Source: an uncultured Prevotellaceae bacterium (GTDB taxonomy: Bacteria; Bacteroidota; Bacteroidia; Bacteroidales; Bacteroidaceae). From it: a DNA stretch of 64,000 nucleotides. A program made the translations under genes and the position numbers. Location of the stretch: contig ONRS01000143.1 in NCBI GenBank assembly GCA_900320255.1, positions 1-64,000 on the forward strand. The letters are read 5' to 3'. The notes beneath the pieces are model-generated. The model had not been told where the DNA came from. It was given only the letters and a program-made list of their open reading frames with translations, and searched no databases. Of the stretch, positions 25,618 to 40,483 are shown piece by piece. Positions within the stretch are counted from its first letter, which is position 1. Each line of letters begins with the position of its first letter.

Positions 25618-26127
25618 ATGGTGGATTTTGAAAGCAAGATTATCAGCCGCGACATTAGTCAGCTGCTGTACGAAAAAGAAAAAACCGTCTCAACGGCAGA
25701 GAGTTGCACCGGTGGGCGCATAGCCGAGAGCATGATGTCAGTGCCTGGAGCATCCAAGTACTTCAAGGGTGGCATCATCTGTTACGTGGACGAAGTGAAG
25801 ACCAACCTGCTCGGTGTCAGCCAAGAGCTGCTCGACGAGAAGACTGCCGTATGCGAAGATGTGGCTATACAACTGGTGAAGGGAGCCTGCCGCACCCTGA
25901 ACACCACCTATGCCGTCGCAGCCACGGGTGTGGCAGGCCCCACGGGAGGCTCCAAGGAGATACCCGTAGGCACCATTTGGCTGGCCTGCGGAACAGCCGA
26001 CAAGGTGGTTACCCTCAAGGTGGAAGAAGACCACGGGCGCGACATCAATCTGGCCATTGCCACTAACAAGGCCATGCAGCTTTTCCTTGACTTTCTGAAG
26101 GCAGAAGAGCCCCAAGAACAGGTGTAG
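25618..26127 (+). CDS. CinA-family nicotinamide-nucleotide amidohydrolase (PncC-type)
   Basis: 169 residues; deamidates NMN to nicotinate mononucleotide to recycle pyridine nucleotides. It consists of the CinA C-terminal domain only: VSTAESCTGGRIAE, YFKGGIICYVDEVK and AATGVAGPTGGSKEIPVGTIWLA are all diagnostic. The N-terminal molybdopterin-binding-like domain of full CinA is absent, so it is not a competence-type CinA. It lies 31 bp after tsaD, in a spacer made of GTAAAT repeats. Confidence 0.9.
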   Translation: MVDFESKIISRDISQLLYEKEKTVSTAESCTGGRIAESMMSVPGASKYFKGGIICYVDEVKTNLLGVSQELLDEKTAVCEDVAIQLVKGACRTLNTTYAVAATGVAGPTGGSKEIPVGTIWLACGTADKVVTLKVEEDHGRDINLAIATNKAMQLFLDFLKAEEPQEQV

Positions 26128-26204
26128 CAAGAAGTTATGAGTTAAAAAATATTAAGATTGCGGGAAATTGTAAATGGTAACTCGTCAAATCGTAAATTAT
26201 TTAT

Positions 26205-26212
26205 TACCTTTG
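26205..26212 (+). promoter_or_regulatory. Probable -7 box of the rpmB operon
   Basis: TACCTTTG, followed by a leader of about 48 nt. No TTG at the usual -33 distance. Confidence 0.5.
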
Positions 26213-26264
26213 CACCCTGTTTGGAATAAGTTAGTAAAAAGCAACACGTAAAAAGTAGATAGAA

Positions 26265-26528
26265 ATGTCGAAAATTTGTCAAATTACAGGAAAGACGGCA
26301 CAGCGTGGTAACAACGTGTCGCACTCAAAGCACCGCACAAAGCGTGTCTTTGACGTAAACCTGTTCAGCAAGAAGTTCTACTATGTAGAGGAGAACTGCT
26401 GGATTCAGTTGAAGATCAGTGCCGCTGGTCTGCGTATGATTAACAAAGTAGGTCTGGACGCTGCCCTGAAGCAGGCTGTTGCCAAGGGTTTTGTAGATTG
26501 GAAGGACATTAAAGTAATAGGAGACTAA
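26265..26528 (+). CDS. rpmB: 50S ribosomal protein L28
   Basis: 87 residues. It starts [21 protein letters not shown], the L28 signature, and its basic region [16 protein letters not shown] follows. First gene of the rpmB-rpmG-DUF4295 operon, with 6-13 bp between genes. Confidence 0.96.
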   Translation: MSKICQITGKTAQRGNNVSHSKHRTKRVFDVNLFSKKFYYVEENCWIQLKISAAGLRMINKVGLDAALKQAVAKGFVDWKDIKVIGD

Positions 26529-26534
26529 GAAACT

Positions 26535-26726
26535 ATGGCAAGCAAGAAAGCAAAGGGCAACCGCGTACAGGTCATTCTGGAGTGCACTGAGCACAAGAAC
26601 TCAGGCATGCCCGGTACAAGCCGTTACATTACGACGAAGAACCGCAAGAATACTCCTGAGAGAATGGAACTAATGAAGTATAACCCCATCCTGAAGAAGA
26701 TGACTCTTCACAAGGAGATTAAGTAA
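26535..26726 (+). CDS. rpmG: 50S ribosomal protein L33
   Basis: 63 residues. [15 protein letters not shown] and [17 protein letters not shown] are L33 blocks. Only one Cys is present, so it is the zinc-free (C-minus) type. Placed between rpmB and the DUF4295 gene. Confidence 0.96.
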   Translation: MASKKAKGNRVQVILECTEHKNSGMPGTSRYITTKNRKNTPERMELMKYNPILKKMTLHKEIK

Positions 26727-26739
26727 AAGAAGGTAAACT

Positions 26740-26898
26740 ATGGCAAAGAAAACCGTCGCTACCCTCCACGAAGGCTCAAAGGATGGTCGCGCTTACACGA
26801 AAGTTATCAAGATGGTGAAGAGCCCCAAGACTGGTGCTTACATCTTTGACGAGCAAATGGTTCCTAACGAAGCTGTTAAGGACTTTTTCAAAAATTAA
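26740..26898 (+). CDS. DUF4295 family protein (52 aa)
   Basis: A 52-codon frame starts with ATG at 26740 (MAKKTVATLHEGSKDG) and ends with TAA at 26896-26898. It is basic and matches the small DUF4295 proteins that follow rpmB-rpmG throughout Bacteroidota. Position and charge suggest a ribosome-associated role; this is inferred. A good terminator follows 47 bp later. Confidence 0.9.
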   Translation: MAKKTVATLHEGSKDGRAYTKVIKMVKSPKTGAYIFDEQMVPNEAVKDFFKN

Positions 26899-26944
26899 GG
26901 TAATAATTGGGCGAAATTCGCCGATAGATTTTATTAAGTTCACG

Positions 26945-26985
26945 AAGTTGGCATCCCGTGAGGAATGCCAACTTTTTTCTTTTTG
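26945..26985 (+). terminator. Rho-independent terminator of the rpmB operon
   Basis: AAGTTGGCAT (26945-26954) pairs with ATGCCAACTT (26965-26974), followed by TTTTCTTTTTG. Confidence 0.85.
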
Positions 26986-27051
26986 TAAAGGCAACGATAT
27001 ATCAGTTGGCACAAGGACATTACTTTATTTTATGCTTTTTATTCAAGTAAA

Positions 27052-27116
27052 AGTTTGGTTACGGCAAAGTGGCAGTTTGGTTACGGCAAACTGGTAGTTT
27101 GATTATGGCAAAGTGA
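27052..27116. repeat. Three-unit array with exact 22-bp period (TTTGGTTACGGCAAA core), second locus
   Basis: Units start at 27052, 27074 and 27096: AGTTTGGTTACGGCAAAG, AGTTTGGTTACGGCAAAC and AGTTTGATTATGGCAAAG, each with a 4-base spacer. Same core and period as 143-208. Confidence 0.85.
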
Positions 27117-27495
27117 AAGCCCTCGGACCTCTTACCCCCTTTAACTCCTGATCCCCTCTGACTCCCCCTGTAGGGGGAGAACGCTATGTGTGCATGCCCT
27201 TGAGTCGTAATGGTCCCCCTCCTACAGGAGGGGTTCTTGCTCTGGCAAGCGTCCCTGCGGGCCGAGCGAGGGGAGGTCACTTGCTGCAGAACAATGTACA
27301 ATACACAGAAGGGACTTTTTTTGTGTACGGAAGTGCCTATGTCATTGTCATCGTGGTCATCGGTTCAAAGAGGATTTGCGGTTAGGCAGGTGACCCGACA
27401 TTCTGGATTGTCACCACGACAAGACTGATCTTGGCGCTTTCTTTGATGATGTTTGCGGATGATTCCATAACGGGTACAAAATTTCGGCGAAACTA

Positions 27496-27526
27496 TTGCG
27501 AAGTATATTTTTTTTTATTATTTTTG
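27496..27526 (+). promoter_or_regulatory. Promoter of the sensor phosphatase-STAS-MFS-NRPS operon
   Basis: TTG at 27496-27498 and TATTTTTG at 27519-27526 with exactly 20 bp between. It leaves a leader of about 65 nt before the ATG at 27596. Gaps between the next four genes are all under 30 bp, so this is the likely promoter for the NRPS. Confidence 0.75.
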
Positions 27527-27595
27527 CAGCAAAAAATAAAAAATCACTTAATATTTACTACGGATTTGCATAAAGCAAATGCAAAAAAGAAACGT

Positions 27596-29764
27596 ATGAA
27601 AAAGGGGGTAAGGAATCAGTTGAACGGCTTCTTCAAGACCTACACCAGCCTGACGATTATTATTGCTGCAGCACTATTGCTGGAGGTAACAACGGGCGTG
27701 ATGTACTATACTGCGCAAAGCAGACTGCATAGCACCATGCAGCGTCTGATGAACCGCGAGATGATAGCCCTCAACCTCTGCATACGCAACAAACTGGCCA
27801 ATATTGAAGTGACGATGAATAACATGTCGTGGGTGGTGGAGCGCGACCTGAAGAGTTCGGAGTTGATGTTTGATATACCACCACTGTTGGTAGCGAACAA
27901 TCCGTCAATCACGGGTGCCGGCATTTGCTTCATACCCAACTATTACCCCCAGAGAGGACGATGGTTTGAGCCTAATGCATTTCGTAAGGCCGACGGCAGC
28001 ATAGTGGTGGGGCAGCAGGGCTCAGCCTCGCACGACTACACCCAGTCAGAATTCTATATGCGAGTGATGAAGACGGGCAAGAGCCACTGGAGCGAGCCCT
28101 ATTTAGACAAGGATGCCACTGGCAAGGAGGTGACAACCTATAGTGTGCCCATTCAGTCGGACGGAGGAAAGCGGGTTGCCGTCGTTTTTGCCGACATCTC
28201 GCTCGACTTCCTGACAGATGTGATGAATGAGGACAGGGTTTACAAATCGACCCAGCGCTTTCTGACCACAGGCAGTTACAATCTGCTGGCGGGCGAGAAC
28301 ACCCCGATGTTTCAGAAGGCTCTCAGGCAGATGGTGTCAATGGATAAAGATAATGACGGCTACCTGACGATGGATGACGAGGAGGGTAAGACGCAGCACG
28401 TGTTCTATACGCCGGTAGGTGGAATGACAGACTGGGTACTGATCAATGTCCTCGACGATGCCGAGGTGTTCGGCGAAATGCGCCGCACTCGCATGTTCCT
28501 GCTACTGCCTATCATGGTCGGGCTGCTGTTCGTGGGGTTCATTGTCTGGCGCAGTTCGCGCAACCTGGAGCGCCTGCGCAAGGCCAATGCCGAGAAAAAC
28601 CGTATTCATGGAGAACTGCGCGTGGCCAGCAATATTCAGCAGAGCATGTTGCCTGATGCGCACTTTCATCAGGACGATGTGGACATATCAGGCTCGCTGA
28701 TGCCGGCCCGTGAGGTGGGCGGTGACATCTACGACTACTTCATTCGCGACGAGAAACTGTTTTTCTGCATCGGCGACGTCAGCGGCAAGGGTGCAGCCTC
28801 GGCTATGCTGATGGCGGTGTGCCATGCCCTGTTCCGTTCGTCATCAGCCCACGAGAGCAATCCCGCCCGCATCATGAATGCCATCAACGAAGCTATCTGC
28901 CAGGGCAACAAGTCGAACATGTTTATCACCCTGTTTATCGGTGTGTTAGACTTGCCGACAGGTCGCCTGCGCTATTGCAATGCAGGCCACGATGCACCAT
29001 TCGTACAAAACCGCTTACAACTTACCCCACAGTTCTCGTCTCTCGAGGTCAATCCCCATCTGCCCATCGGTGTGTTTGACGACATGGCATACGGCGTACA
29101 GGAGACACTTATACAGCCAGACAGCACAATCTTCCTCTATACCGACGGACTGACCGAAGCCAAAGACAAGGCGCATAGACAGTTCGGAATAGAACGTCTG
29201 AAGACAGTGCTCTGTACTTATTCCGACAAGATACCCAAGGAGTTGATGATGGAAGTATTTTATGCCGTTAAAGGATTCGTCAAAGATGCCGAACAAAGCG
29301 ATGACCTGACGATGTTGGCCATTCACTATACACCCAAGCAGTTTGAGAGCGTTCTGACAGAAACACTCGTCATCAAGAATGATGTCCATGAGGTGACACG
29401 CTTCAGCAGTTTCGTCAAGTCGGTAATGGAAAAACTTGACATCGGTACAACGCTGGCACGCCAGATACGTCTGGCTGTCGAGGAAGCCGTCGTCAATGTG
29501 ATAGACTACGCCTATCCCGCAGGCATTGAGGGCGACATTACCGTCAAGATGATGTACGACGGGCGCGTGCTGCACTTCCAGATTATCGATGAGGGTGTTC
29601 CTTTCGACCCTACGGAAAAGAAGAAAACCGATACCACGCTGTCGGCCGAAGACCGGCAGATAGGCGGACTGGGCATCCTGCTGGTGCGCGAACTAATGGA
29701 CAGCATCAACTACGAGCGCGAGGATGGAATGAATGTGCTGACACTTAAAAAGAAAATCAAATAA
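27596..29764 (+). CDS. Membrane sensor with SpoIIE/PP2C phosphatase and RsbW-like kinase domains
   Basis: 722 residues from MKKGVRNQLNGFF. Layout: TM1 about 15-37; extracytoplasmic Cache-like domain about 40-297; TM2 about 299-318; coiled linker; PP2C phosphatase about 355-575 with metal-binding acids in GGDIYDYF (Asp377), GDVSGKG (Asp394) and SDDLTMLA (Asp569/570); HATPase domain about 590-720 with N-box EEAVVNVIDYAYP (Glu630, Asn634) and GGLGILLVREL. The Cache region contains DKDNDGYLTMDDE at 250-262, a complete EF-hand-type calcium loop. Phosphatase and kinase in one chain should act oppositely on a STAS protein, and one is encoded 13 bp downstream. First gene of the operon. Confidence 0.9.
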   Translation: MKKGVRNQLNGFFKTYTSLTIIIAAALLLEVTTGVMYYTAQSRLHSTMQRLMNREMIALNLCIRNKLANIEVTMNNMSWVVERDLKSSELMFDIPPLLVANNPSITGAGICFIPNYYPQRGRWFEPNAFRKADGSIVVGQQGSASHDYTQSEFYMRVMKTGKSHWSEPYLDKDATGKEVTTYSVPIQSDGGKRVAVVFADISLDFLTDVMNEDRVYKSTQRFLTTGSYNLLAGENTPMFQKALRQMVSMDKDNDGYLTMDDEEGKTQHVFYTPVGGMTDWVLINVLDDAEVFGEMRRTRMFLLLPIMVGLLFVGFIVWRSSRNLERLRKANAEKNRIHGELRVASNIQQSMLPDAHFHQDDVDISGSLMPAREVGGDIYDYFIRDEKLFFCIGDVSGKGAASAMLMAVCHALFRSSSAHESNPARIMNAINEAICQGNKSNMFITLFIGVLDLPTGRLRYCNAGHDAPFVQNRLQLTPQFSSLEVNPHLPIGVFDDMAYGVQETLIQPDSTIFLYTDGLTEAKDKAHRQFGIERLKTVLCTYSDKIPKELMMEVFYAVKGFVKDAEQSDDLTMLAIHYTPKQFESVLTETLVIKNDVHEVTRFSSFVKSVMEKLDIGTTLARQIRLAVEEAVVNVIDYAYPAGIEGDITVKMMYDGRVLHFQIIDEGVPFDPTEKKKTDTTLSAEDRQIGGLGILLVRELMDSINYEREDGMNVLTLKKKIK

Positions 29765-29776
29765 AAAAGAATCATT

Positions 29777-30079
29777 ATGAACACAAAGATTGAAGAAAAG
29801 GACGGCAAGTTTTTTGCCACGTTAGAGGGAGAGATGGACACAGCAGCAGCTACTGAGGCAGAAGAAACATTAAAGACGCTCTACAATGCGGGCGGCAAGG
29901 ATGTCATTATCGACTGTACCAAACTGGAGTATATTGCCTCCAGCGGCTTGCGCATTCTGCTCGGCATTCTGAAGGGAGCCAAAGCCAGTGGTAGCAAGGT
30001 TACATTGCGCGGCGTTAATGACGACATCAGGAACGTGTTTAAGTTAACAGGCTTCATCAGCATCTTCGAATTTGAATAA
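29777..30079 (+). CDS. STAS-domain anti-anti-sigma-like protein
   Basis: 100 residues, a single STAS domain like SpoIIAA/RsbV. The helix-cap segment IDCTKLEYIASSGLRILL places Ser56 at the SpoIIAA phosphosite position. It is the presumed substrate of the upstream protein, phosphorylated by its HATPase domain and dephosphorylated by its PP2C domain. Bacteroidota have no sigma-B, so the output is unknown; adjacency to the NRPS and exporter suggests control of product formation or export. Confidence 0.9.
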   Translation: MNTKIEEKDGKFFATLEGEMDTAAATEAEETLKTLYNAGGKDVIIDCTKLEYIASSGLRILLGILKGAKASGSKVTLRGVNDDIRNVFKLTGFISIFEFE

Positions 30080-30104
30080 GCAAAAGAGGTTTGCTGAAAG
30101 AAGT

Positions 30105-31343
30105 ATGATAACAGAAAAACGACGTTTTGGTATTAGTTGGACACTCATGATGACAGCGGCTGTTGTCATCATTTCTGCCAACAGCATCTTCGTCCCTGCG
30201 ACTTCCTATATTGCTCGGGATTTGGGGGTTGCTGAGGCTGCTATGTCGTCAAACATGGTGTTCAGCCGCCTGGGCATGATTATATGTATGTTCTGCTTTG
30301 CGGCCTTTGCTGACCTGTTTACTTCTCGTCGTCTGGCACAGGCAGGACTTGTCATCTGCACGCTGAGTTGCGTACTGAGTGCCGTATCGACGAATATCTA
30401 TATGTTCGACGTAGCGCAGATTATCGAGGCCGTCTCACGCGCCACCATCATGCTCACCATGCAACTCTGGATAGCGGGTATCTCTAACAAGGACAATCTG
30501 GCCAGCCGACTCAGTTGGTACACCATCATTATCACCATATCGCCTATCCTGGCTCCGTCTGTTGGCGGATTCATTGCCGAGTCGGTGTCGTGGCAATACT
30601 GCTTCATCGTGCTGGGTGTGCTTAGTGTCACGATGCTGGTCTTGTTCAGCTTTTTCCGCATCCTGGAGCGTACGGAGCAGCGAGACCCTTCGTTGCCCAA
30701 GGCTAAGTTCGCCCCTATGCAGACGCTCAGAGAGTATCGTCAGGTCATCCGCCACTCACCACTGCTGCCACTGAATTTCTCACTGGCATGGATGGCATGG
30801 TTCGACGGTGGCTTCATGGCCATTGTCTCCTTCCTGTTTGTCGATGAGCTGGGCCTGAATGCGGCTGAACTGGGTGGCATTATCGTGGTCTATGTAGCAG
30901 GTGCCTTTGCCGGACGATTCCCTATCATGTATATCCAAAAGCACTATGGGCCGCGTGCCACTTTCATCTTTCATCAGGTCATTGTGCTGACGGCCACCTT
31001 CGGTGCACTCGCCTACCGGATGGTGACGGGTCATCACGACATCATCGAGATTGCCATGATGATGGCGGTCTTCGGTTTCGGCTTCAGCGGTATGTACATC
31101 TATTGTCTGCGATTCAGCATGATGATAGACCCCGAAAAGAAGAGCGTCTATACGAGTCTATTCAATGCACTCTATAGCATCGCAGCCCTGCTGGGTGTGC
31201 TGTCGATACAGGGACTATACCTCGGCGGCTTTTCGTCCGTAGGCATCTTCCAGACGCTGGCAGCCACCGCTACCGTCTTTATGCTGGTGGGCACGGTGCT
31301 GCACCTGAATGCTTTAAGTAAACTAACCAACAATATCATTTAA
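30105..31343 (+). CDS. MFS transporter, probable drug/product exporter
   Basis: 412 residues from MITEKRRFGISW at 30105; a TTG-initiated frame from 30072 would overlap the STAS gene and adds a hydrophilic leader. Twelve hydrophobic segments can be counted, with the MFS motif region between TM2 and TM3 (AAFADLFTSRRLAQAG). TM5 holds a Pro/Gly-rich ITISPILAPSVGGFIAE, like antiporter motif C of drug exporters such as Bcr/CflA. It sits between STAS and NRPS genes (gaps 25 and 16 bp), so it probably exports the NRPS product. Specificity is not deducible. Confidence 0.88.
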   Translation: MITEKRRFGISWTLMMTAAVVIISANSIFVPATSYIARDLGVAEAAMSSNMVFSRLGMIICMFCFAAFADLFTSRRLAQAGLVICTLSCVLSAVSTNIYMFDVAQIIEAVSRATIMLTMQLWIAGISNKDNLASRLSWYTIIITISPILAPSVGGFIAESVSWQYCFIVLGVLSVTMLVLFSFFRILERTEQRDPSLPKAKFAPMQTLREYRQVIRHSPLLPLNFSLAWMAWFDGGFMAIVSFLFVDELGLNAAELGGIIVVYVAGAFAGRFPIMYIQKHYGPRATFIFHQVIVLTATFGALAYRMVTGHHDIIEIAMMMAVFGFGFSGMYIYCLRFSMMIDPEKKSVYTSLFNALYSIAALLGVLSIQGLYLGGFSSVGIFQTLAATATVFMLVGTVLHLNALSKLTNNII

Positions 31344-31359
31344 ATTGATGTAACACATT

Positions 31360-37422
<6,063 letters not shown>

Positions 37423-37451
37423 TGTTTATCATTCATTAAAACCATAACGTT

Positions 37452-37988
37452 ATGAAACTACAAAAGAAACTGAACATGGTACTGGCTATGGCATTCTTGT
37501 TATGCAGTTCCTCCTGCCACGTTAAGGCATCGGACAAGGTTTCCGACCCCACTGCCGATACGCTTGCCACAGAGGAACGGGCAGTCGTTAATGACGGTCC
37601 TATAGTCACGGTTGACAAATCGGCTCAAGAGCAGGACCTCAAGGCCTTCGTTGAGAAGTTCTATGCTGACTGGGAGGAACGCGGCTTGTTAGACTATGAC
37701 TATGTGAAACAGCACATTACCCCGCAAATGCTCGAGTATTTAATCAATTCTTACGACTATGAATGCGAAGGTGAGTGCCTGGCCACATGGTTGTTCTTCT
37801 ATGAGGGTGGCGGTGATTGCGGCGGACTTACGTCCCGCCAGGTCACCGTTCGTGACGAACAGCATGTTCTTGTTGAGAACAAGTATGAGAATTACGAGTA
37901 CGATGTGCTGCTCACCGTGGTGAAGGTTGGCGACACCTACAAGATTGACGATCTTGAACAGAAGCGGTCTGAGTATCTAAACTCCTGA
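37452..37988 (+). CDS. Small lipoprotein of the NRPS operon, possibly NTF2-like
   Basis: 178 residues. Signal peptide ends with CSSSC; the lipidated Cys is at about residue 22. After a short linker, about 60-175 form an alpha+beta domain starting ALKAFVEKFYADWEERG... in style (actual residues DLKAFVEKFYADWEER) and ending in VVKVGDTYKIDDLEQ, reminiscent of DUF3828/NTF2-like periplasmic proteins. There is a CEGEC pair and a DCGG Cys, so a disulfide is possible. It begins 29 bp after the NRPS, so it is likely co-transcribed; a role in binding or sensing the product is speculative. Confidence 0.7.
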   Translation: MKLQKKLNMVLAMAFLLCSSSCHVKASDKVSDPTADTLATEERAVVNDGPIVTVDKSAQEQDLKAFVEKFYADWEERGLLDYDYVKQHITPQMLEYLINSYDYECEGECLATWLFFYEGGGDCGGLTSRQVTVRDEQHVLVENKYENYEYDVLLTVVKVGDTYKIDDLEQKRSEYLNS

Positions 37989-38056
37989 ACTCCAGAGGAG
38001 CCAGAGCGAATGCGAAACTTAAATTACACATAATATTATATAAAGTACAGACGATT

Positions 38057-38722
38057 ATGAAAAGAGAAGAAAAATTTGTGATTACCGTGAACCGTGAACT
38101 TGGAAGCGGTGGCCGCTCCGTCGGCCGTAAACTGGCTGAAAGGCTGCAGGTGAAGTACTACGACAAGGCTCTCATAGAGGGGCTGACCAAGAAGTTCGGT
38201 CTGACTGTGGAGGAGATAGAGCGTATCAAGGCGCAGAAGAAGACGTGGTGGACGGAGTTCAACAACTACTACAAGACGCGCAGTGCCACCACACTGCCCA
38301 TGGAGGCAGAGACGGTGCTGACCACGGCCTCGATGATAAGCACCGAGCAGCGCATCCTGCAGGAGCTGGCCGCCCAGGAGTCGTGCGTGGTGGCCGGTCG
38401 CTCGGGCTTCCTCGTGTTCCGCGAGTGGCCCAACAGCGTGAGCATCTTCATCCAGGCCTCAATGGAGAGCCGCATTGAGCGCGTGATGACCAGACAGGGA
38501 CTGAGCCGTGAGGAGGCCATCGCCACCATCGAGAAGGTTGATAAGGGCCGTGATACCTACATTAAGAAATACGTCCAGATGAACCCCGAACTGCGTTCGT
38601 CGCTGCCTAATGTTTCCCGTTACGACACGCGCCACTACGACCTCGTCATCAATATGGACGGTCTGACCGAGGACGATGCTGTGGAGGTAATCATGAGTTA
38701 CATTGACCGCACAAGCAAATAG
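38057..38722 (+). CDS. Cytidylate kinase-like family protein
   Basis: 221 residues. It opens VITVNRELGSGGRSVGRKLAERL, a P-loop of the cytidylate-kinase-like family where GSGGRSVG replaces the classical GxGKS/T. The middle part has VVAGRSGFLVF and the lid region EEAIATIEKVDKGRDTYIKKY. True Cmk is longer in its CMP-binding insert, so I would not call this cmk; its substrate is unknown. It lies 68 bp after the lipoprotein gene and 4 bp before a second kinase-like gene. Confidence 0.85.
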   Translation: MKREEKFVITVNRELGSGGRSVGRKLAERLQVKYYDKALIEGLTKKFGLTVEEIERIKAQKKTWWTEFNNYYKTRSATTLPMEAETVLTTASMISTEQRILQELAAQESCVVAGRSGFLVFREWPNSVSIFIQASMESRIERVMTRQGLSREEAIATIEKVDKGRDTYIKKYVQMNPELRSSLPNVSRYDTRHYDLVINMDGLTEDDAVEVIMSYIDRTSK

Positions 38723-38726
38723 GAAT

Positions 38727-39581
38727 ATGCAAGACGTTGAAAGAATAAGCCTGGATGACTATGTCCAGACCGGCGAGGGTGGGACGGCCCTCACCTACAA
38801 CCATAAGGACGGCAAGACACTGGCCAAGCTCTTCATGTCGAGCATTGCTGCTGACAATGCCGCGCGTGAGTTCCGTGCGAGTCAGGTGGTCTATGACATC
38901 GGACTGCCCACGCCGAAGCCCATCCGCCTGATAACCGACGGCACACGCTTCGGTGCCGAGTATGAGCTGATCAGCCCCAAGCGCTCGTTTACCCGCATCA
39001 TATCGCAGGAACCCGACCAGCTGGTGCCCCTGTCAGAGCGCTTCGCCGTGCTCGCCAGACAGATACACCAGACCCCTGCCGACACCGGGCGGTTGCCTGA
39101 CATGCGTGACTTGGCAGGTTCATGGATTGACAAGTTCGAACTGCTGCCCGATGACTGGAAAGAGCGTTTCCACCGGTTTCTCGATACCGTTCCTTCCGCA
39201 TCCACCTGCCTGCATGGCGACTTGCACATCGGCAACATCATCACCGACGGGAAGCGCGACCTCTGGATCGACGTGGGCGACTTTGCCTACGGCGTGCCTG
39301 AGTGGGATCTCTGTATGTTGTACTACACCTCCAACTTCATGTCAGCCGAGCGTGCCGACAGCATCTTCCACCTGGAACCGCCCACACTGAAAGCCCACTG
39401 GAAAGCCTTTGCGCCGGTATATTATGGCACTGACTCAAAAGAGCAGTTAGAGGCCGAGGTGCGCAAGTTGTATCCCTTCATCGCCACCAAGATTGCTTTC
39501 CTCGTCTGCAAGTTGAGTAATGGCAAAGGGACTCCCTCTGAGGCCCTCCTGAAAATGTTCGACCAATTTATGCCTAAGTAG
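38727..39581 (+). CDS. TIGR02172-like aminoglycoside/choline-kinase-fold protein
   Basis: 284 residues from MQDVERISLDDYVQ at 38727. An APH/choline kinase fold: the ATP-binding Lys is in GKTLAKLFM (near 32), the catalytic loop reads CLHGDLHIGNII (near 165-176) and the metal-binding Asp lies in WIDVGDFAYG (near 183-190). The overall sequence matches my memory of the TIGR02172 paralogous family. It phosphorylates an unknown small molecule. Its stop lies 2 bp before the start of the phosphatase gene, which makes a kinase/phosphatase pair downstream of the NRPS. Confidence 0.82.
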   Translation: MQDVERISLDDYVQTGEGGTALTYNHKDGKTLAKLFMSSIAADNAAREFRASQVVYDIGLPTPKPIRLITDGTRFGAEYELISPKRSFTRIISQEPDQLVPLSERFAVLARQIHQTPADTGRLPDMRDLAGSWIDKFELLPDDWKERFHRFLDTVPSASTCLHGDLHIGNIITDGKRDLWIDVGDFAYGVPEWDLCMLYYTSNFMSAERADSIFHLEPPTLKAHWKAFAPVYYGTDSKEQLEAEVRKLYPFIATKIAFLVCKLSNGKGTPSEALLKMFDQFMPK

Positions 39582-39583
39582 AA

Positions 39584-40468
39584 ATGAAAAGTTTTATCAC
39601 CACTATTACATTAGTTATGATGCTTTCCACTCTCCACACCGCGCAAGCCCAGCAGCGCACCATTGCATGGGAAGGCATTGAGAATGCCCGCGACATGGGT
39701 ACGCTCGTCATGCAGGACGGGCAGACCATCCGCACGGGAATGCTCGTGCGCAGCGGAAACCTCGCGAAGGCTACCGACGGCGACGTGGCGGTGCTGAAGC
39801 AGAAGTATCATCTGACGGATGTGTTCGACTTCCGTTTCGAGGTCGAGGCTAATGGTGCCCCCGACCGTGTGATTGACGGGGTGAGCTATACCCACCTCTC
39901 CACGCTGCCAAAAGCCTTCATTCAGGGTTTCAGCTCCAGCCGTGTTGATACGACAAAGATGGACATGCGGGACATGCTGGCCATACTGATGAAGTATGCC
40001 TTCGACCCCAAGGCGCAGACCATGGCCCGCCAGCTCTATCCTGCTATCGTGACCGACTCCACGGCGCAATACTACTACGGTGAGTTCCTCCGTGGAGTGC
40101 TCCGTGCCAAGGGTGGGGTGCTCTGGCATTGCTCGCAGGGCAAGGACCGTGCCGGATGGGCATCGGCCTTCCTCCTGGCTGCCCTTGGTGCCAGCCGCGA
40201 GACAATAGTCGAGGACTTCGACCTCTCCAACCAGAGCTACGCTCCGCAGGTGGAGGCCTTGACGGCCAAAGTGAGCTCGATGGACGGCAGTGCCGATGCC
40301 ATCGCCTTCATTCGCGCCATGGTCGGTGTGAGCCGTGAGAACTTCGAGGCAACGCTCAATTTGATAGACCAGCGTTACGGCTCGCTGTCGCAATACGTAG
40401 AGAACCAGCTGCACTTCTCGAAAGAGGAACAGCAGCAGTTGAGGATGAAATACCTGACTACTCCGTAG
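39584..40468 (+). CDS. Exported tyrosine-protein phosphatase-like enzyme
   Basis: 294 residues. Signal peptide to about AQAQQ (residue 24). The PTP loop is HCSQGKDRAGW (C-x5-R complete), in the order of the DUF442/Y_phosphatase3 (IphP-like) family: GIENARDMGTL near the N-terminus and DVFDFRFEVE before the loop. Residues AGWASAFLLAALGAS follow as the usual helix. It would dephosphorylate tyrosine, inositol or phospholipid phosphates in the periplasm. Last gene of the 27596-40468 run. Confidence 0.87.
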   Translation: MKSFITTITLVMMLSTLHTAQAQQRTIAWEGIENARDMGTLVMQDGQTIRTGMLVRSGNLAKATDGDVAVLKQKYHLTDVFDFRFEVEANGAPDRVIDGVSYTHLSTLPKAFIQGFSSSRVDTTKMDMRDMLAILMKYAFDPKAQTMARQLYPAIVTDSTAQYYYGEFLRGVLRAKGGVLWHCSQGKDRAGWASAFLLAALGASRETIVEDFDLSNQSYAPQVEALTAKVSSMDGSADAIAFIRAMVGVSRENFEATLNLIDQRYGSLSQYVENQLHFSKEEQQQLRMKYLTTP

Positions 40469-40483
40469 TAGAAGACCAAATCA

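Larger units (their letters stand above)
26986..27595. other. About 610-bp intergenic region before the sensor-phosphatase operon
   Basis: No protein gene. It contains the 22-bp array at 27052-27116, two GC-rich hairpins (CTCCCCC/GGGGGAG at 27162-27179 and CCCCTCCT/AGGAGGGG at 27216-27233) that resemble the ends of the serC-serA element, and the promoter at 27496-27526. A TTG-initiated frame from 27431 runs into the downstream gene but crosses the promoter, so I do not use it. Confidence 0.65.

Noticed and set aside
27431..27595. N-terminal extension of the sensor phosphatase from a TTG codon
   Set aside because: It crosses a good promoter (27496-27526), and MKKGVRNQLNGFF at 27596 is a natural start before TM1.
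38057..38722. Calling the gene cmk
   Set aside because: The P-loop and length fit the cytidylate-kinase-like family but not true CMP kinase.
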